Positions 40,501 through 53,200 of a stretch of 64,000 bases of DNA are shown here, one piece after another; the first letter of the stretch is position 1; the number at the start of each line of letters is the position of its first letter. The stretch is from Phalacrocorax aristotelis (taxonomy: Eukaryota; Chordata; Aves; Suliformes; Phalacrocoracidae). Where the stretch lies: positions 63,284,733 to 63,348,732 of the forward strand of contig NC_134276.1 of assembly GCF_949628215.1 (NCBI RefSeq), in the 5' to 3' direction. The position numbers and the translations under genes are program-made. The notes beneath the pieces are model-generated. The model had not been told where the DNA came from. It saw only the letters and a program-made list of their open reading frames with translations, and did not search any database.

Positions 40501-41859
40501 AAATTTTTGTGGCTTCCAAGGCAAAATAAGAGAATGTATTAATTTAAAGTTCAGATAAAATATTTAAGTAAACACATTTTATAAGATTTTTGCAATAGGA
40601 ATATGCAATGATTTATCATGATTCAGCTGATTCACCTACCTTAAATTGCAACAATATGACGATGTTATCACTGAATTTGCACTGTAGTAATACAGCCATT
40701 CTGGGATCAAAGTGAAAGCATCTCCTCCAGTGAACAGGAGCAGATTCCAGAGTGATGGCCCTCTCTACTCCCAAAAGACTGCAATAACATGATTCTGGAC
40801 TGACTTTTCCTGTATGCTTAGCAAGAGCTAGTGAGATTCTTCAATGGTGCAGGTTTTTTTTCAGTTCAAATAGGTCTTGTGTATATTCTGTGGCAATCCA
40901 TGAATTCAGTTAAGAGAAAATAGTGAAGCAAGCTCTTTTTTTCCCCATGTTTGACGCAGTTACCAGTAACAATGAGAAAAGGAATGACAGGATTTGAACT
41001 GAGCTAGGTTACAGCAGAGCAACATTTGGTGCAGAAGCCCATTGCTGCTTAGCTGTCTGTGTGAGTGACGTGGGGAAAGGGAAGGTGCAGTCTGTTCTCT
41101 CCTGGGCTAAGGTTACCAATAGGTCTCTGTATGTAGTGACTGTGACGACTGATGATGCCTGTGCTGGTCACAGTACTTACACTAAGGGTCTGTACAGTGG
41201 AATACAGGAAGCGTTACCCAAATGTGCATGCATCCCCACAAAAGTGTCATGACGTTGGAGGAAAGGCTTAGAACCAAAATGAAGTACTGGCATTTCTGTT
41301 CCAGTTTGGGGGATGATTTGAAATCCCTATCAATATAAAGGGTGCCATTTGATAGGAGTAGCACAAGTGTAGTGATACTAGCTGAAGTGTGCCTATATTT
41401 ATGTATATATACACTCATGTGCATATATATAAATGCATATATATTTTCAACTGTACTTTAATTTTTTTCTTGTACTGTTCTTCCACACATAGAAAAACAA
41501 ATAACAGATTGATAGAAGATCATATTCTCCTATACTGTCTTTGGAGTCTCATTTATTCAGATAGTTAGATAAAAGTTATTTGAAGTGTAAATAAAGTATG
41601 ATAAACCATCTTCTCCCATTGCTTTTTTCTGTCACAAGCAAATTGTTTCTTTGTGCTATTAGATGTTCCACTTTTTTAACATCAAACTTGTGGCAATCAT
41701 TAGCTCGTAGGCTGACAATGACAGGAGCATTGTAAATTTGTGATTAATGAAGATTACTTTCCTAGGCTATTTGACTAACATTAGGCACCAGACTGAGTAG
41801 TCAAGTTATCTTGTTTCTATCCTTGCCTGACAAATTTATTGATCAATCCCTGATAAATT
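37521..41859. other. non-coding region
   Basis: No supported gene. The largest frame (39541-39948, +) has 135 codons without splice signals, domain character or coherent composition. A TA-rich simple tract lies at about 41390-41446, just before the truncated LTR region. Overlapping minus-strand frames at 40059-40352 read the same DNA in two frames and are not convincing. Confidence 0.6.
41390..41446. repeat. TA-rich simple sequence
   Basis: Irregular TATATA and ATGCATAT words recur over about 55 bases, interrupted by a short GC-containing segment. It is a low-complexity tract. Confidence 0.75.
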
Positions 41860-42295
41860 GATAATATTGTAAGGAAAAGACAAAAAATAACTAAAAGAGA
41901 GAAAAATGAAACCCACGTAAGACAAGTGATGCAAATGAAAACAGTTGCTCACCACCAGCTGCCCAATGCTCAGTTAGTCCCCAAGCAGTGGTGTCCCTCC
42001 CCCCACCAACCTTCCCCCAGTTTTATTGCTGAACATGACCTCATATGGTTCAGAGTATCCCCTTAGTCAGCTGGGGTCAGCTGTGCCAACTGTGTCCCCT
42101 CCCAGCTTCTTGTGCATCCTCAGCCTACTTGCTGGGGGGCCAGTCCGAGGAGTAGAAAAGGCCTTGATGATGTGTAAGCACTGCTCAGCAAAACCACCCC
42201 TGTATTATCAACACTGTTTTCAGCACAAATCCAAAACGCAGCCCATACACGTTACTGTGAAGAAATTTAGCTCTATCCCAGCCAAAACCAGTACA
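41860..42295 (-). mobile_element. avian ERVL-type LTR fragment, inverted, 3'-truncated
   Basis: On the minus strand the element begins at 42295 with TGTACTGGTTTTGGCTGG, the same start as the solo LTR at 49643. It then passes through the shared 'ggtgttgataata'-like, 'ggctgggggtgcacaag'-like and 'gtcagctg' blocks. Its distal part differs from the 49.6 kb copy: it has the variant with 'ttttcatttgcatcac', 'ttgtcttacgtggg' and a TTTCTCTCTTTT stretch, which I associate with another subfamily of the same LTR group. The expected terminal segment is missing beyond about 41860. The TATA-like region is decayed. No coding sequence is attached and no target-site duplication could be defined. The left boundary is approximate. 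Confidence 0.75.
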
Positions 42296-44810
42296 ATGGC
42301 CTTGTAAGCAATCCAGACACCCCACATGCAAAGCAGAGATGTAATGGTTGTTGCCTCAATATGCTTTAACTACTTTTGATACTGTTATACTTTCCTCCAC
42401 GGTCTCATGCAGACTCTTCAAAAGCACCAATGGCTTCAGATAGCTTGTGGTTGCATCATCATCTCCCATAACACTTCCCAGGTAGATGAACTTACTCACT
42501 ATAGACAGTGAATGCTTGTAGCAGGTGCTTCATAAGATTTAGCGAAATCAGATACTTTAATAGCAAGACGCTGCAATAGTTCCGTGTACCCTCAGGCCTC
42601 AGTTCTGAATTACAGCATTTTTTTCAGGTTACATTGATGACAGTGATAATTTATTTACTGAATTAACTCTGCTCTGGCTGCCTCCTTTTTGGCAATGTGG
42701 AGCAATTTACGGTCATGTCAGTGAATGCAGGAGATTCTTATCCTCTCTAAATGTGGAACATTTGCATTAGGTTTCAAGTTTGTAAAACTACAGTTGCTGA
42801 TTCTCCCCAGCCCTCCTACATTCCTACTATCAAAATAGATACTGGACTATGTTTTCTATATTGACATGATAAATTAGACCTGAAAATACAATTGAAATAT
42901 GAGAATTTTACACTAGTTAAGGATCTGATTCAGCAAATAAAGTAGAAAACATAATCTGGAGGTAATACTCAGAATGATATCACTCCACAGAGGTATTTCT
43001 GAGTGGATTTGTTTAGCCTATTTGTGCCTGCAAACTTTGCATGTAGATTCAAAGTTCTGGAAGTTGGAAGGGAAGAGTCAGAAGGGAGGCTTACCTAGTA
43101 CAAAAGCAAAACGGCATAAGAATTCCTCCTGTGCAGCCATTAGATACCAGAACCTGTCGTGCAATGGTGATTTATTGTGGGAAAGAATAAGAAAGATTGT
43201 GTGTATAAATCAGAGTGTTAGCCAAGTTGTGGCTCAACTTCAAAGGCTTCACACTTCCTTCCCTCTACGTTTTACTCTATTCTACCGCTTCTTTTCCCCG
43301 TGAAAACTGCCTTTCTCCTTCATCTATGCGTTACTCAATGTCTGCCTTCTTGGGTACTTTAAACACCTCTGATTACAGCAGGGGTTTTGACCTTTTGCTT
43401 TGGATTCTGTGTAACTGTCAATGTCTTGCTTGGGAATGTTATAGATACTCTGCTGCACTGGGCTGAGAAGTGCTGAACTGCTTTCAGAAGGCAGTCTTTA
43501 TTGCTCTGAAACAACCAAGGGTCATGTGGTAGGGTAGCCATTAAAAAAAAACACAAAACAAGCAAACAAAAACTTAAAAATGAGGCAAAATAGATAATGC
43601 AGATTCATGTAGCACCTGATATCCAGCTGTCTTTGCCTCTGCAGACAGACTTGGCAGAATGCCTGAGTGATAATGACCAAAAAGATTTTTCTAACTTTTC
43701 TTAAGTTAAATGAACCAACTACTGAAAGAAAATTGTTCACTTGTTAGAGAACAACATCAGAATATTAAAGTGGGTAATATGATGATAAACAAACACTGAT
43801 TTTTTTTCCTTTACCTCTTATTAGACTTCAGTGACTTCAAGGTTCGCCTTGGGGTGTTTTTTTTTGTTGGGGTAGGAAGTGAGTTCAGAAAGACTGAAGG
43901 CCCGCTGGAGATGGGAGAGTATTTTCTGTCTTTTACCAGTGATTTTTAGCAAAGGACAAACTAATGAATGTGTAAGCATGCAACCATGACAACAGCGCAG
44001 GAAGAAAAAGACTCATTACCCACAAAATTGCTGAAATTACTGTTCTCATAGGTTTCCACTGAAGATATGCTGTTTTCCTTAGACTGAGTTTCCGTTATTA
44101 GTCCAAACTGTGGACTTGTTATAACTTTTGTTCACTTGTCATCTCTCTAATAAACACTCACCCAAAAATCTATGCCTGCCTTGAAACTCAAATGTGTGAC
44201 TGCAAGTGATAGAAACCTACCTGTGAAAACTTAAGTTGTGTAAGTTGCTATGTCTGGGTTTCAACAGCATCTGCAAAACTCACTCAGGATGCTGCACCAA
44301 CCTGGGAGCCATGCTGGTGTTGGTCCACTGTTATTAATCGCCAACCTAGCTTCGTTAGAACTTTCAGATAAGCCTGCATGAATTGTGACATCATCTTTGA
44401 TTTGTGGTATAGGTATGTACTTTGCCACAAGTTCTGCCTGTTAACTAACCACTTCCTGATGGTATGTATATGGTACCCAGCACTGAATGTAGACTCCAAA
44501 TTTTTGGAAGCACTCCATGACTTAGGGGGCTATCTGCATGTCAGAGGCCCTTACATACAGAAGGAACCAAAGTAACTTTTCATTTGCTTTTGCAAGGCAG
44601 AGAGCAGTTATGGGTAGTTGGTCTTTTGTCTGTGCAGTTTTACCTGTAGCATCTTTGTCAGAGCAGCTGCTCTTTTAGTCTGCGTGGCTTGGTCTTTCTA
44701 CAGACCTTAATTTTGCACATCCTATTTTGTTCCTCTGCTATTACAGAATAGATTAAGTTCAGTGATATGGTTCCTAACCAGGGACAGATTCACAGTAGTA
44801 TTGAAGGGAC

Positions 44811-44881
44811 TCTGGATCACAGAAGTGGAATGACTTGCTCAAAACCGTACAACCAGAAAGGAGCTATGGATGGGACAGAAC
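44811..44881 (+). repeat. possible ancient MIR/CORE-SINE-like remnant
   Basis: The segment 'ggatcacagaagtggaatga', then 'cttgctcaaaaccgtacaac', then 'cagaaaggagctatgga' parallels the MIR 3' half order (cacagagaggttaag, cttgcccaaggtcacac, agctagtaag). Ancient MIR-related SINEs are known from the amniote ancestor, so a survivor in a bird is plausible. Divergence is high. Confidence 0.35.
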
Positions 44882-47841
44882 AGAGGAAGTTGTTCTGGCA
44901 CTTTGTTTGCCCTTTATCACTTGTAGGAAATTCTGTGAGAAGACATTTCAGAGAAAATATGTTTTCTGCTTTATTTTTTTTCTTATGTATTTGTTTTTCC
45001 TCTCTGTCTCCACTCTCTCTCCATATTCTTATTCAGAGGCACTGATGTTATCAGACTTTGGTATACCTTGATCCTATTCTAGTCTAATAATTCTCAAGCT
45101 GCCTGAGATGCCTGTATGCTACATCTGTGAGCTGAATTAAGCCTGTCATCTTCCAGGTAATAATTTAAAACCTTAAATAAAACTCAGTGTAACAGTGAAC
45201 CCTGCAGTAAACCACTGGCCACATCTCTACAGGCGAACACATTGTCACTTATCATTAGGCTTTGTTTACTGTACTTGCTTGACCCTCATTTCTACTGTAA
45301 AAATCCCACAGTTCAGGCACTAGCTGTCAGTAATGAGAGTTAAGATATTTAGCTCATTGCTGGTCAGTTCAGTACCTTCATATCCTTCCTGCAAATGGTT
45401 GCCAAAAGAAAAGGTTAAGAGTTGCACAGTAATAAGGTCATAAGATACAGAAGGACAGCAATACAAGGAGGAGGAGAACAATAGCAAGGGCAGCTGGGAG
45501 AGCTGAAATAGTAAAAGTTTGCTTGAGAGAATAACATTGGTGGCAATGACATCAAGAGGAAATGGGAACAGTTATGAGAAGAGAAAAGCAGATCATTAAA
45601 AGAAAAAGGAAGTGTTGGGCATAGAAAGAGTCCAGTATTGTGTTCAATTAAACCTGTATTACACATCTAGTCAAGACACCACTTCAGAGGTTAAAAAGAA
45701 AAGAAAACTGGTTGGATATCTGTATTTAACAGCTGATATTTTATTTCAGTTAAAATAAAAATCAAGAAGAAGGATGCAGCAAATTTCTTGTGTTACTTGT
45801 TTGCCTTACAGGTTCTGAATTATGGAGGTCCAATAGATCTCAAATGGAAGAGAACCGCTGTATGTTACTACAGGCCTGAGCTGGGGATGTGACTGCTTAA
45901 TATAGATAATCTAATATTGTGAGTGCATTAAAGATATCTTGTGATTGTCATTTAAGAAGTTTGTGTAATAACATTTGTCATTGTATTCTGCAATATTAAA
46001 GAGGAGGCATATCTTGAATTATTAAGCTATAGTTCTCTCTTGAGATGTAAATCAGCTGAAGTTTCAGTTCAAATAAATCTTCTCCAAAACCTCCAAGGGC
46101 TTCTGTCTTCCTCCTGTACTCCTCCCAGTCCAATTGCATTCTTGATTACCCTCCAAAATCTATTCATTTATGCTGATTATTAAATATCCTCTCCCCATTT
46201 CCACTAACTACATCATTATCAGCCTTACCACAGCAGAACCATTTATCCTGTTCTTTACTGTGCTCTCAATTTACCATCCCTCCTCTCCTCTGACCACTGA
46301 CCTTCACCTCCAATGACTCCACTGTCTTTTCTACTGCCAGAAACTCCTTTCTGGTTTATTTTTACCTGATCTAGTTTTTACTGGATTTTACTGAACCTCT
46401 GCTAGGTGCCAGGTGATGAATAGTGTACCTGAAGATTTCATGTTAGTGAATCTTCAGAAGTTCTCGAGTCCTCCTAAAGTGTGTTTTGTGGTGATGATAT
46501 GGGTTGGAAACAGTGAGAAAGGTTGTATTTATTTATTTTTAAAATTTGTATACTATTTTGATAGAATTTGCAATAAAAAATGTTAAGAGGGGAAAAAGTC
46601 ACAAGAAAATGTGATGGATTTTCTAAGATAAAGAAGTGAAAGCAGGAAGACTTTCATTTAATTGAACACATTTTTATTATTTTATCTTATTTTTCCATCT
46701 TTTTCCATGTCCTCTCAGTTTTCCCACACATTTTTCTTCCCTGCCATAGGAAAAATGAATGATGTATCACCGTTTCATAGGTTCCAAGGCTGGGAATCCA
46801 GATCTTATCGGGTTGCAAGTGCATTGAGCTACTCCCAGAACTGAACAACAGATTTTTTTCTACCATGCAGTTACAGCAAATGGGTTTTGGGAGATCTCTG
46901 GGGGTTGTAATGATCAACTTTCTCTTCCAAATAACTGTCTGAAGCTTTAAGCATTGTTGAAAATTTAGAGATGGTTTTGTTTAGGAACAAAAATGTAGAA
47001 CAGATGTTTGGTTTTTTCTGCTTCTTTTTTTCACTTTCTCTCTCTTTTTGAACAGAAAACGGGGAACATCTTAAATTTCTCTATACACAGGACAGCACAG
47101 AATCACTATGAACTCCTAAACCAGCAGGATGTGCAACAGGCTGGGATGAACAAGCAGGGTGCTGCATCCCTCCTCAGCGCTCAGAGATGGAGTGAGGAGC
47201 CGGACTGTGCAGGAAAGCATGGGAAGCAGTTGTGCCCACCCTCATAATAAGAATCGAAAAGAAAGAGCTTTTCTCAACCCTTTCACCTGAATAGGAGCTG
47301 CCAACAGTTTTGTTTTATATTTTTAGACTCATACCAGTGCATAAGGGTCCCTTTGCTCCCCCTTCTGCTTAAATCAAGAAGCCAGGCAAAGGTCACCAGT
47401 TTTATGAACTGCATCATGCTAAGATGGCAGGCCTGTTAGATGAAAAAACAAAAAAAAAGTGAATAGGTGAAAATAATCAAGATTTAAATCCTCTCTTAAT
47501 GTGGTAAATTCTGTGGGTCAGGCTAGTGCAGCAGTGAAATGGGCAGGCGTGGAAGCTCACATTTCCCCAGGGTGTGACTAATGCAACTTTAAAACAACAC
47601 ACATGATCCCAAAGTATTAAAGCACTCATAAAAGAACACTCCTTTTAAGTATATGAATATTGTGTGAAGTATGTGATTGCTTTATGGTATGTTGTTTCTT
47701 AGTCAGACTGCCCCAGCGTGGAATATCTTGGTGTTAATGCACCTCTCTTTCTTTTTCTCTGTTTTGCAGTGGTAGCTTACTAATATCAGTGGATTATTCC
47801 CTCGCATTTCTAGATGTATGGGACAATATTTTATTCAGCTG

Positions 47842-47858
47842 TTTTTTTTTTTTTTTTT
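47842..47858 (+). repeat. T17 homopolymer
   Basis: Seventeen T residues lie between CAGCTG and CCCTGGCAATAAAGG. No retroposed gene was recognised on the strand that would read this as a poly(A) tail. Confidence 0.9.
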
Positions 47859-47875
47859 CCCTGGCAATAAAGGCA

Positions 47876-47917
47876 AAGGCTATCTGAGTGCTCCTTATTT
47901 AAGGCTATCTAAGTGCT
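47876..47917 (+). repeat. short direct duplication, 25-bp spacing
   Basis: AAGGCTATCTGAGTGCT at 47876-47892 recurs as AAGGCTATCTAAGTGCT at 47901-47917 with one substitution. It is probably a small local tandem duplication. Confidence 0.7.
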
Positions 47918-49101
47918 TACACTTCAGCAATGTACTGCACAATAAAAAAGTTTGTGACAGGAACTTATGGTACTTTTCTGTCTCTAGATAGGTAGACACT
48001 ATTTAATTGCCATGATATTTCACAACATCTTGTAATTGCTAGCTGGATTTTCTTCTGACCTATGCATCGATGTTCCAGGTTTTCCTTTCAGGTACACTGT
48101 AGCAGTGCCTTTGAATTAAACAGAATTGGAAGTGTGTGCATTAAGTACAAACAGCAGTCCTTCATGTTTGAACTAAAAGAGAGAGCACAGGTTGGTGGGA
48201 ATTTTGTGTATCAGGAAAAAAAAAAACAAAACACCAAAGCCTGGCCTTGCTGTATAAAATTCCACTTCAAAAAAGAAAACCCAGAAAGTGAGTAGTTTGT
48301 TACAATCAAGCGGAAAGTCAACAGAGACTCTTGAACTTTTCCTGTTTTTGTTGTGTCTAAAGTCCAGCAATTGGTTGAGACTAATAGCCAGTTTCTCAGG
48401 GTTACATTAATACTTCAAAGAATTTGACCAAGCCACAACTGAAAAATGGTTTTTCTCTTTCAAAACGTTGATGGCAAGGTTGATTAAAACCCTTTATTCC
48501 TCATAAACAGCTTATGCAGTTAAATAAAACTTTTATTTTCGACTTTTTTAATTTATTAAAGTTTGACCTCATCCATTTGCTTAGTGAAACCATTTCTTTG
48601 GTTTGATAGAAGGTAAAGATTTGATAGAAAAGAGAGTCTGAGATGATTAATATTTCTGATGCTGCAGATAAATATCTGTAGCATTAAAACCTTTACATCT
48701 ACCTAAGAGCAAACTTTTGTTCACAACAAAATTTTGAGCTGATCATTTACAAGATGTTTAAAGGAAGGCAGGATTCTTCTGCCTTGGTCTATAACGTTTC
48801 CATGGAACTACTGGAGCTGGAGATTATTCTTACACAATGAATGAAAGCATATTTACTACTCTTAGCATGATGTCTTCTTTGGGGAAGACTGGGATTTTTA
48901 GCCCTGCCTCCGGAGTTCCTTATTCATACTCTAACTCCTAACTTAATATGTGAATATGAGACTCCAGTACTCATCAAGGCATTAAGTTATGTCTTCAGAG
49001 AGATTCTGGCAGCTGAAATGTGGACTGTGACAGAAATGATTTTGAAAAATGCTTGTAAAACTGAATACCACAGTACTAAATCATTCTGTTTCTTATCATT
49101 T

Positions 49102-49215
49102 CACAGAATCACAGAATCACAGAATGGTAGGGTTGGAGGGGACCGCTGGAGATCATCTTGTCCAACCCCCCTGCTTGAGCAGGGACACATAGAGCAGGGA
49201 CACAGGAACGTAGCT
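49102..49215 (-). mobile_element. CR1 3'-end fragment
   Basis: The plus strand shows three tandem CACAGAATCA-type units, then 'ggtagggttggaggggacc', 'ctggagatcatcttgtccaa' and 'ccccctgcttgagcaggga'. This is the inverted 3' terminus of CR1, whose sense strand ends in ATTCTGTG repeats. About 110 bp survive. The copy looks younger than the one at 19.5 kb because the tail motifs are intact. It carries no coding sequence. Confidence 0.9.
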
Positions 49216-49637
49216 GGTGATGGGAAGTGGAGACGACATAATTCTGTGGAAATGTTGGCTGAAATTGATAGCTGAGTTACAATGTAGCTTATTCCGTGTT
49301 GAATATTGGCTGTCCTCCCACAGTCACTGCAAATCTGGTATAATAAAACTCCATATCAACATATGCTAGCTAATTTAACAGAAGTGTGTTCATTTTTCCA
49401 CTCTTGATCTAGGCAAACTTAAAACAGTATGTGACCTGGCAATGCACAGACCTGGTACAGGTGGGTTTGCAGCCTCAGACTTCCTTTTGTAGCCAGCATG
49501 CTCAGAGATCAGGAGCTACAGTCATCTGTCAGGCAGTGACCTCTGTCCCACCATATGTACAGGAAATCAGACAAGTTAAGCATCCATCCTGCAGTTTTGT
49601 CTAAGCATTTTATGCTGCTGTTCTAAAGCCCCATTGA
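49216..49637. other. non-coding spacer between CR1 fragment and LTR
   Basis: About 420 bases separate the CR1 tail from the 5' target-site copy of the solo LTR. No gene, splice signal or further repeat was recognised in it. Confidence 0.6.
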
Positions 49638-49642
49638 TTCAG
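49638..49642 (+). repeat. target-site duplication, left copy
   Basis: TTCAG immediately precedes the LTR terminus TGTACTGG. The same five bases follow the right terminus at 50208-50212, which marks a single insertion with intact ends. Confidence 0.8.
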
Positions 49643-50207
49643 TGTACTGGTTTTGGCTGGGACAGCTAATTTTCTTCAGAGTAGCTAGAAAGGGGCTATA
49701 TTTTGGGTTCGTGCTGAAAGCAGTGTTGATAATGCAGAGGTTTTTTAGTTGTTGTTGAGTAGTGTTTACACTAGTCAAGGACTTTTTCATCTTCCCATGC
49801 TTTGCCAGGTGCACAAGAAGCTGGGAGGGGGCACAGCCAGGACAGCTGACCGAAGGGATATTCCATACCATACGATACCATGCTCAGTATATAAAGCTGG
49901 GGGGGGAAAGGAAGGGGTGGGACGTTTGGAGTTAAGGTGTTTGTCTTCCCAAGTAACTGTAATTCTTGATGGAGCCCTGCTTTCCTGGAGATGGCTGAAC
50001 ACCTGCCTGCCCATGGGAAGCAGTGCATGAATTCCTTGTTTTGCTTTGCTTCTGCGTGCAGCTTTTGCTTTACCTATTACACTGTCATTATCTCAACCCA
50101 CGAGTTTTCTCACTTTTGTCCTTCCAATTCTCTCGGACATCCTACTGTGGGGGAGTGAACGAGCATCTGTGTGGTGCTTGGTTGCTGACTGAGGCTAAAC
50201 CAAGATA
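49643..50207 (+). mobile_element. solo LTR of an avian ERVL-type endogenous retrovirus
   Basis: The element starts TGTACTGGTTTTGGCTGG and ends GCTAAACCAAGATA, about 565 bp. A TATA box, TATATAAA, lies at 49888-49895. U5-side landmarks include 'ttgttttgctttgcttctg' and 'tctcaacccacgagttttct'. TTCAG at 49638-49642 recurs at 50208-50212, a 5-bp target-site duplication, extendable to 6 bp (ATTCAG) if the LTR ends one base earlier. No gag, pol or env sequence adjoins it, so it is the product of recombination between two LTRs that removed the provirus interior. The polyadenylation-signal area is mutated. It closely follows the family I know as TguLTR5-like in songbirds; the subfamily name needs a library search. 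Confidence 0.9.
49888..49895 (+). promoter_or_regulatory. TATA box within solo LTR
   Basis: TATATAAA lies in the middle of the LTR, where the U3 promoter is expected, about 245 bases from its start. A G-rich stretch follows. It could still direct transcription rightwards into flanking DNA; no evidence of use is visible. Confidence 0.65.
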
Positions 50208-50212
50208 TTCAG
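50208..50212 (+). repeat. target-site duplication, right copy
   Basis: TTCAG directly follows the LTR end CCAAGATA and matches the left copy at 49638-49642. Confidence 0.8.
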
Positions 50213-53200
50213 ATAACATGTTAATGGCACCTGATACACAGATTCAATACAGAACACAGATATTCAATTTTAGTTTGCATATGCAAATATTGGTCACAAA
50301 ATTGCCTCAAAAAGATAATTTGGATTTAATTACTAAACCATGACAAAACATGTTCATACTGAAATAGCATATAACTGTTTTAATTTCAAATGCTAATTCC
50401 ATTTTTGAAGATCTTGTAAAGTAATTCTTTGAGTTATAGAGCATAAAATACTACAAAATCAAAATACGACCATCCATATAATAATAGAGCTGACAGAATG
50501 ATTAGTTTATGAAAGCAGTATTCCTGACCTTTCTAGACACATAATTTACTCTGCTTAGACTTTTCTTTCTCATTCTTGTGCCGTTACACAGTTTCTGCAA
50601 TGCTGGGGAGAAAGCGTAGCTTTTCTGGACAATGAGAACTTTAGATCCCTCATGCCTTATAAAATGGATATATATGTCCAGTGGCAAATAGCTTTGGAGT
50701 ATTTAAATCACATTTTCTGCTTGAATTTAGATACATTCTAGTTATCTAGCACTCTGCTGACCTCTAGATAGAAAACGCCTCTGTCTGAGTACACCTTATT
50801 CCCAATATTGTGAACAATCACGTTGTTGTTTCTTACAGTTTTGCTTTTACCATGTCGCTCTACTTTGATTTCCTCCTATTTTTCATCCTGACATACACAC
50901 ACACACTAAGAGTTGTTGATATCTATTCTAGAAACTGAATCCTGGTTACATTGCTCTTCAGGTAATAGCTAGGGGTAGGCAGACACAGGACCATAAAAAT
51001 ACAATCTTTAATCTTAAGGACTTCCTGTTCAGGAATGACTAAGTGCAGACCAAATGGCACCAAGTGAACAATATGACCTCCAGTGACTTTTAATATGAAT
51101 AAACAAGTCTGATTAAGAGTTATTCACTGCTAGATTTTCTCAGCAATTCTGAAAGAAAAATAGTAGCTCTGCTGAAACTGAAATTTCAGTTGTTTCCACT
51201 AGAATCAAATAAGCCCTGTTCACTGGAGAATTGGAGTGTTGGGTTTCCTTTCCTTGGTTAAAGAAACAGAATAATACCTTCCCACTCCCTAACACTTGCA
51301 CCTCATGATCTCTTTTTCTCACAGTTACAGACATGCAGCTAGCAGCATGTTACTCTCTGGCTCTATTGTTAGATTTACTCACAGAACCGGAGTACAGCAG
51401 TAGCCACCTTCGGAAGACCCTGCTTTGGAAGCTCCTCCCCGACGGGTTGCATTTGAAGAATTGGACCTTTAGGCTTAAAGCCAAATGTTTCTGAATTGCT
51501 GAACTTTACCACCTATAATGCTAGGCATTTTGTTTGGAAATTGACTGAAGTCAAGTTAGCTCTGTTTCCCAGTGTTCTGTTGAGATGATGAGCACCAGGG
51601 TTTATGCCAAGGGAAAGCTGGTCTAAGTAGCATGAGGGGAAATCTCTTCTTTCTTCCTGAATAATGTACAAGCTGACTTCATTTTTACTATTTAAAATTT
51701 TAATATTTAAAAATTTTACTGTTAAAAATATTAATTCCATCTCTAAAATTTTATTCTTTTTTTAATCTAAGTTTGCAAAGAAGGAAGTAAAAAGTAGGCA
51801 AATCTTTATCACAAAACAGAATTCACGCCTCACTGACAGTTAAGGATAGGTAGAATGGTCAAAAAATAATTTTATGCCATAATTTAATTATGTAGAGCAA
51901 AGATTTTTTTCCAGTTAATTGCTGGTTAACCCATTGGTTAAGACATTAATTTGCTCGGTATTAGGTTAAAACATTCAGATACAGTTTTGTTATTCCCATT
52001 GTCTGTGATGCAGGATTTAATATTTGACATAGAATAAACTTTCTGTTCCCTTTTTAGCTAGAGTCCATTCTGACAATGTGACATATCACAGAAAAATGGT
52101 GTAACTGTGTTTTTTGACACAGATTATTCAGATCCACCCACCCCCACCCCCTCACCCCCCATTTTTATATGTAAATTACAGGGTTCATCAGTTCAAAGTT
52201 TGGACTACAGGATTTCTGACATTCCTCTGTGCAAGGGTTATGCCAGCGTTATTCCTCTAGCTATCTTGCCATCTCTCAGGCTGTAAAATAACTAACCAGG
52301 ATGAACTGTTCTGGCACTTCCTTTCTTGCCTGTAATGGGTTTTATTCAAAATTAAAATAAACTCATTTTCAACAGAAAAAAAACCCACCAGTACCCACCT
52401 GAGAATGTGAAAAGTAAAGTTAGATAGAAGGCATTAAGGCTTCTACAGTATATGCCATTTACAGGTGTACCACAGGTATGGTTTGCGTCGTTCAGGGCTG
52501 TACACACACTTTTGAAGGTAGGACTGGCTTCATAATTTTTTTGAATTCCTTTGGCTTTTATGGGATTAGGTCCCCATATAAATATTTTCCCAAATCCCAA
52601 ATCTCACTGCTGTCAGCCACTCAATTGTACAGAACTGACCTCTATATTTTGCAAAAATTTTTTCTTTTTTTCCTTTTTTTGTTAATTTGAAAGTCCTAAA
52701 CCTGAATACTCTCAGTTAAATACACAGTCCATATGTACCCTAGTATTAGTGGAAATAGATATAGTTTTGTGGACTTAAGTAGAATCTGTGATTTTACCTT
52801 TCACAGGTTTTAAATATTCTCAGGTTTACTAGATGCTTTCAAATCCGATTAATATCTCAGTGCGGTGGAAGGATGTTAGCAGAGAAAAGGATGAGAAGTG
52901 CTTAACTTAGCTTTCAAAATTAGGCTCCCACCACTGTTATTTAAGCTGGTTTTTTCTGTGTGTTTAATGTTAGACAAAACCAGCTTCTCACTAAAATAGA
53001 CTGTCCTTGTTCAAGCGTCCCCTGATACACTGAAAGCAGCTTCCTCTCAATTTGGGAAAGCCAAGACTACACTTATCAGAAAAAAGTAAGGCTGTGTGTC
53101 TTCCTGTTGGTCCTTTTTTTTAAAAAAAAAATTTTCTTTCTTTATATAGATAACTTGCTGTAAACAAGAGGTAACTGTAATGCCTCTGCTTTGGGAGCAG

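Larger units (their letters stand above)
42296..49101. other. non-coding region
   Basis: No supported exon. Contents noted are a possible SINE relic at 44811-44881, a T17 run at 47842-47858, and a short direct duplication at 47876-47917. Frames such as 42974-43303 (+) and 43522-43740 (-) are short and featureless. Confidence 0.6.

Noticed and set aside
41860..50207. The two LTRs as ends of one provirus
   Set aside because: They lie in opposite orientation, belong to different variants, and no gag/pol/env-like sequence lies between them. The right copy has its own target-site duplication.
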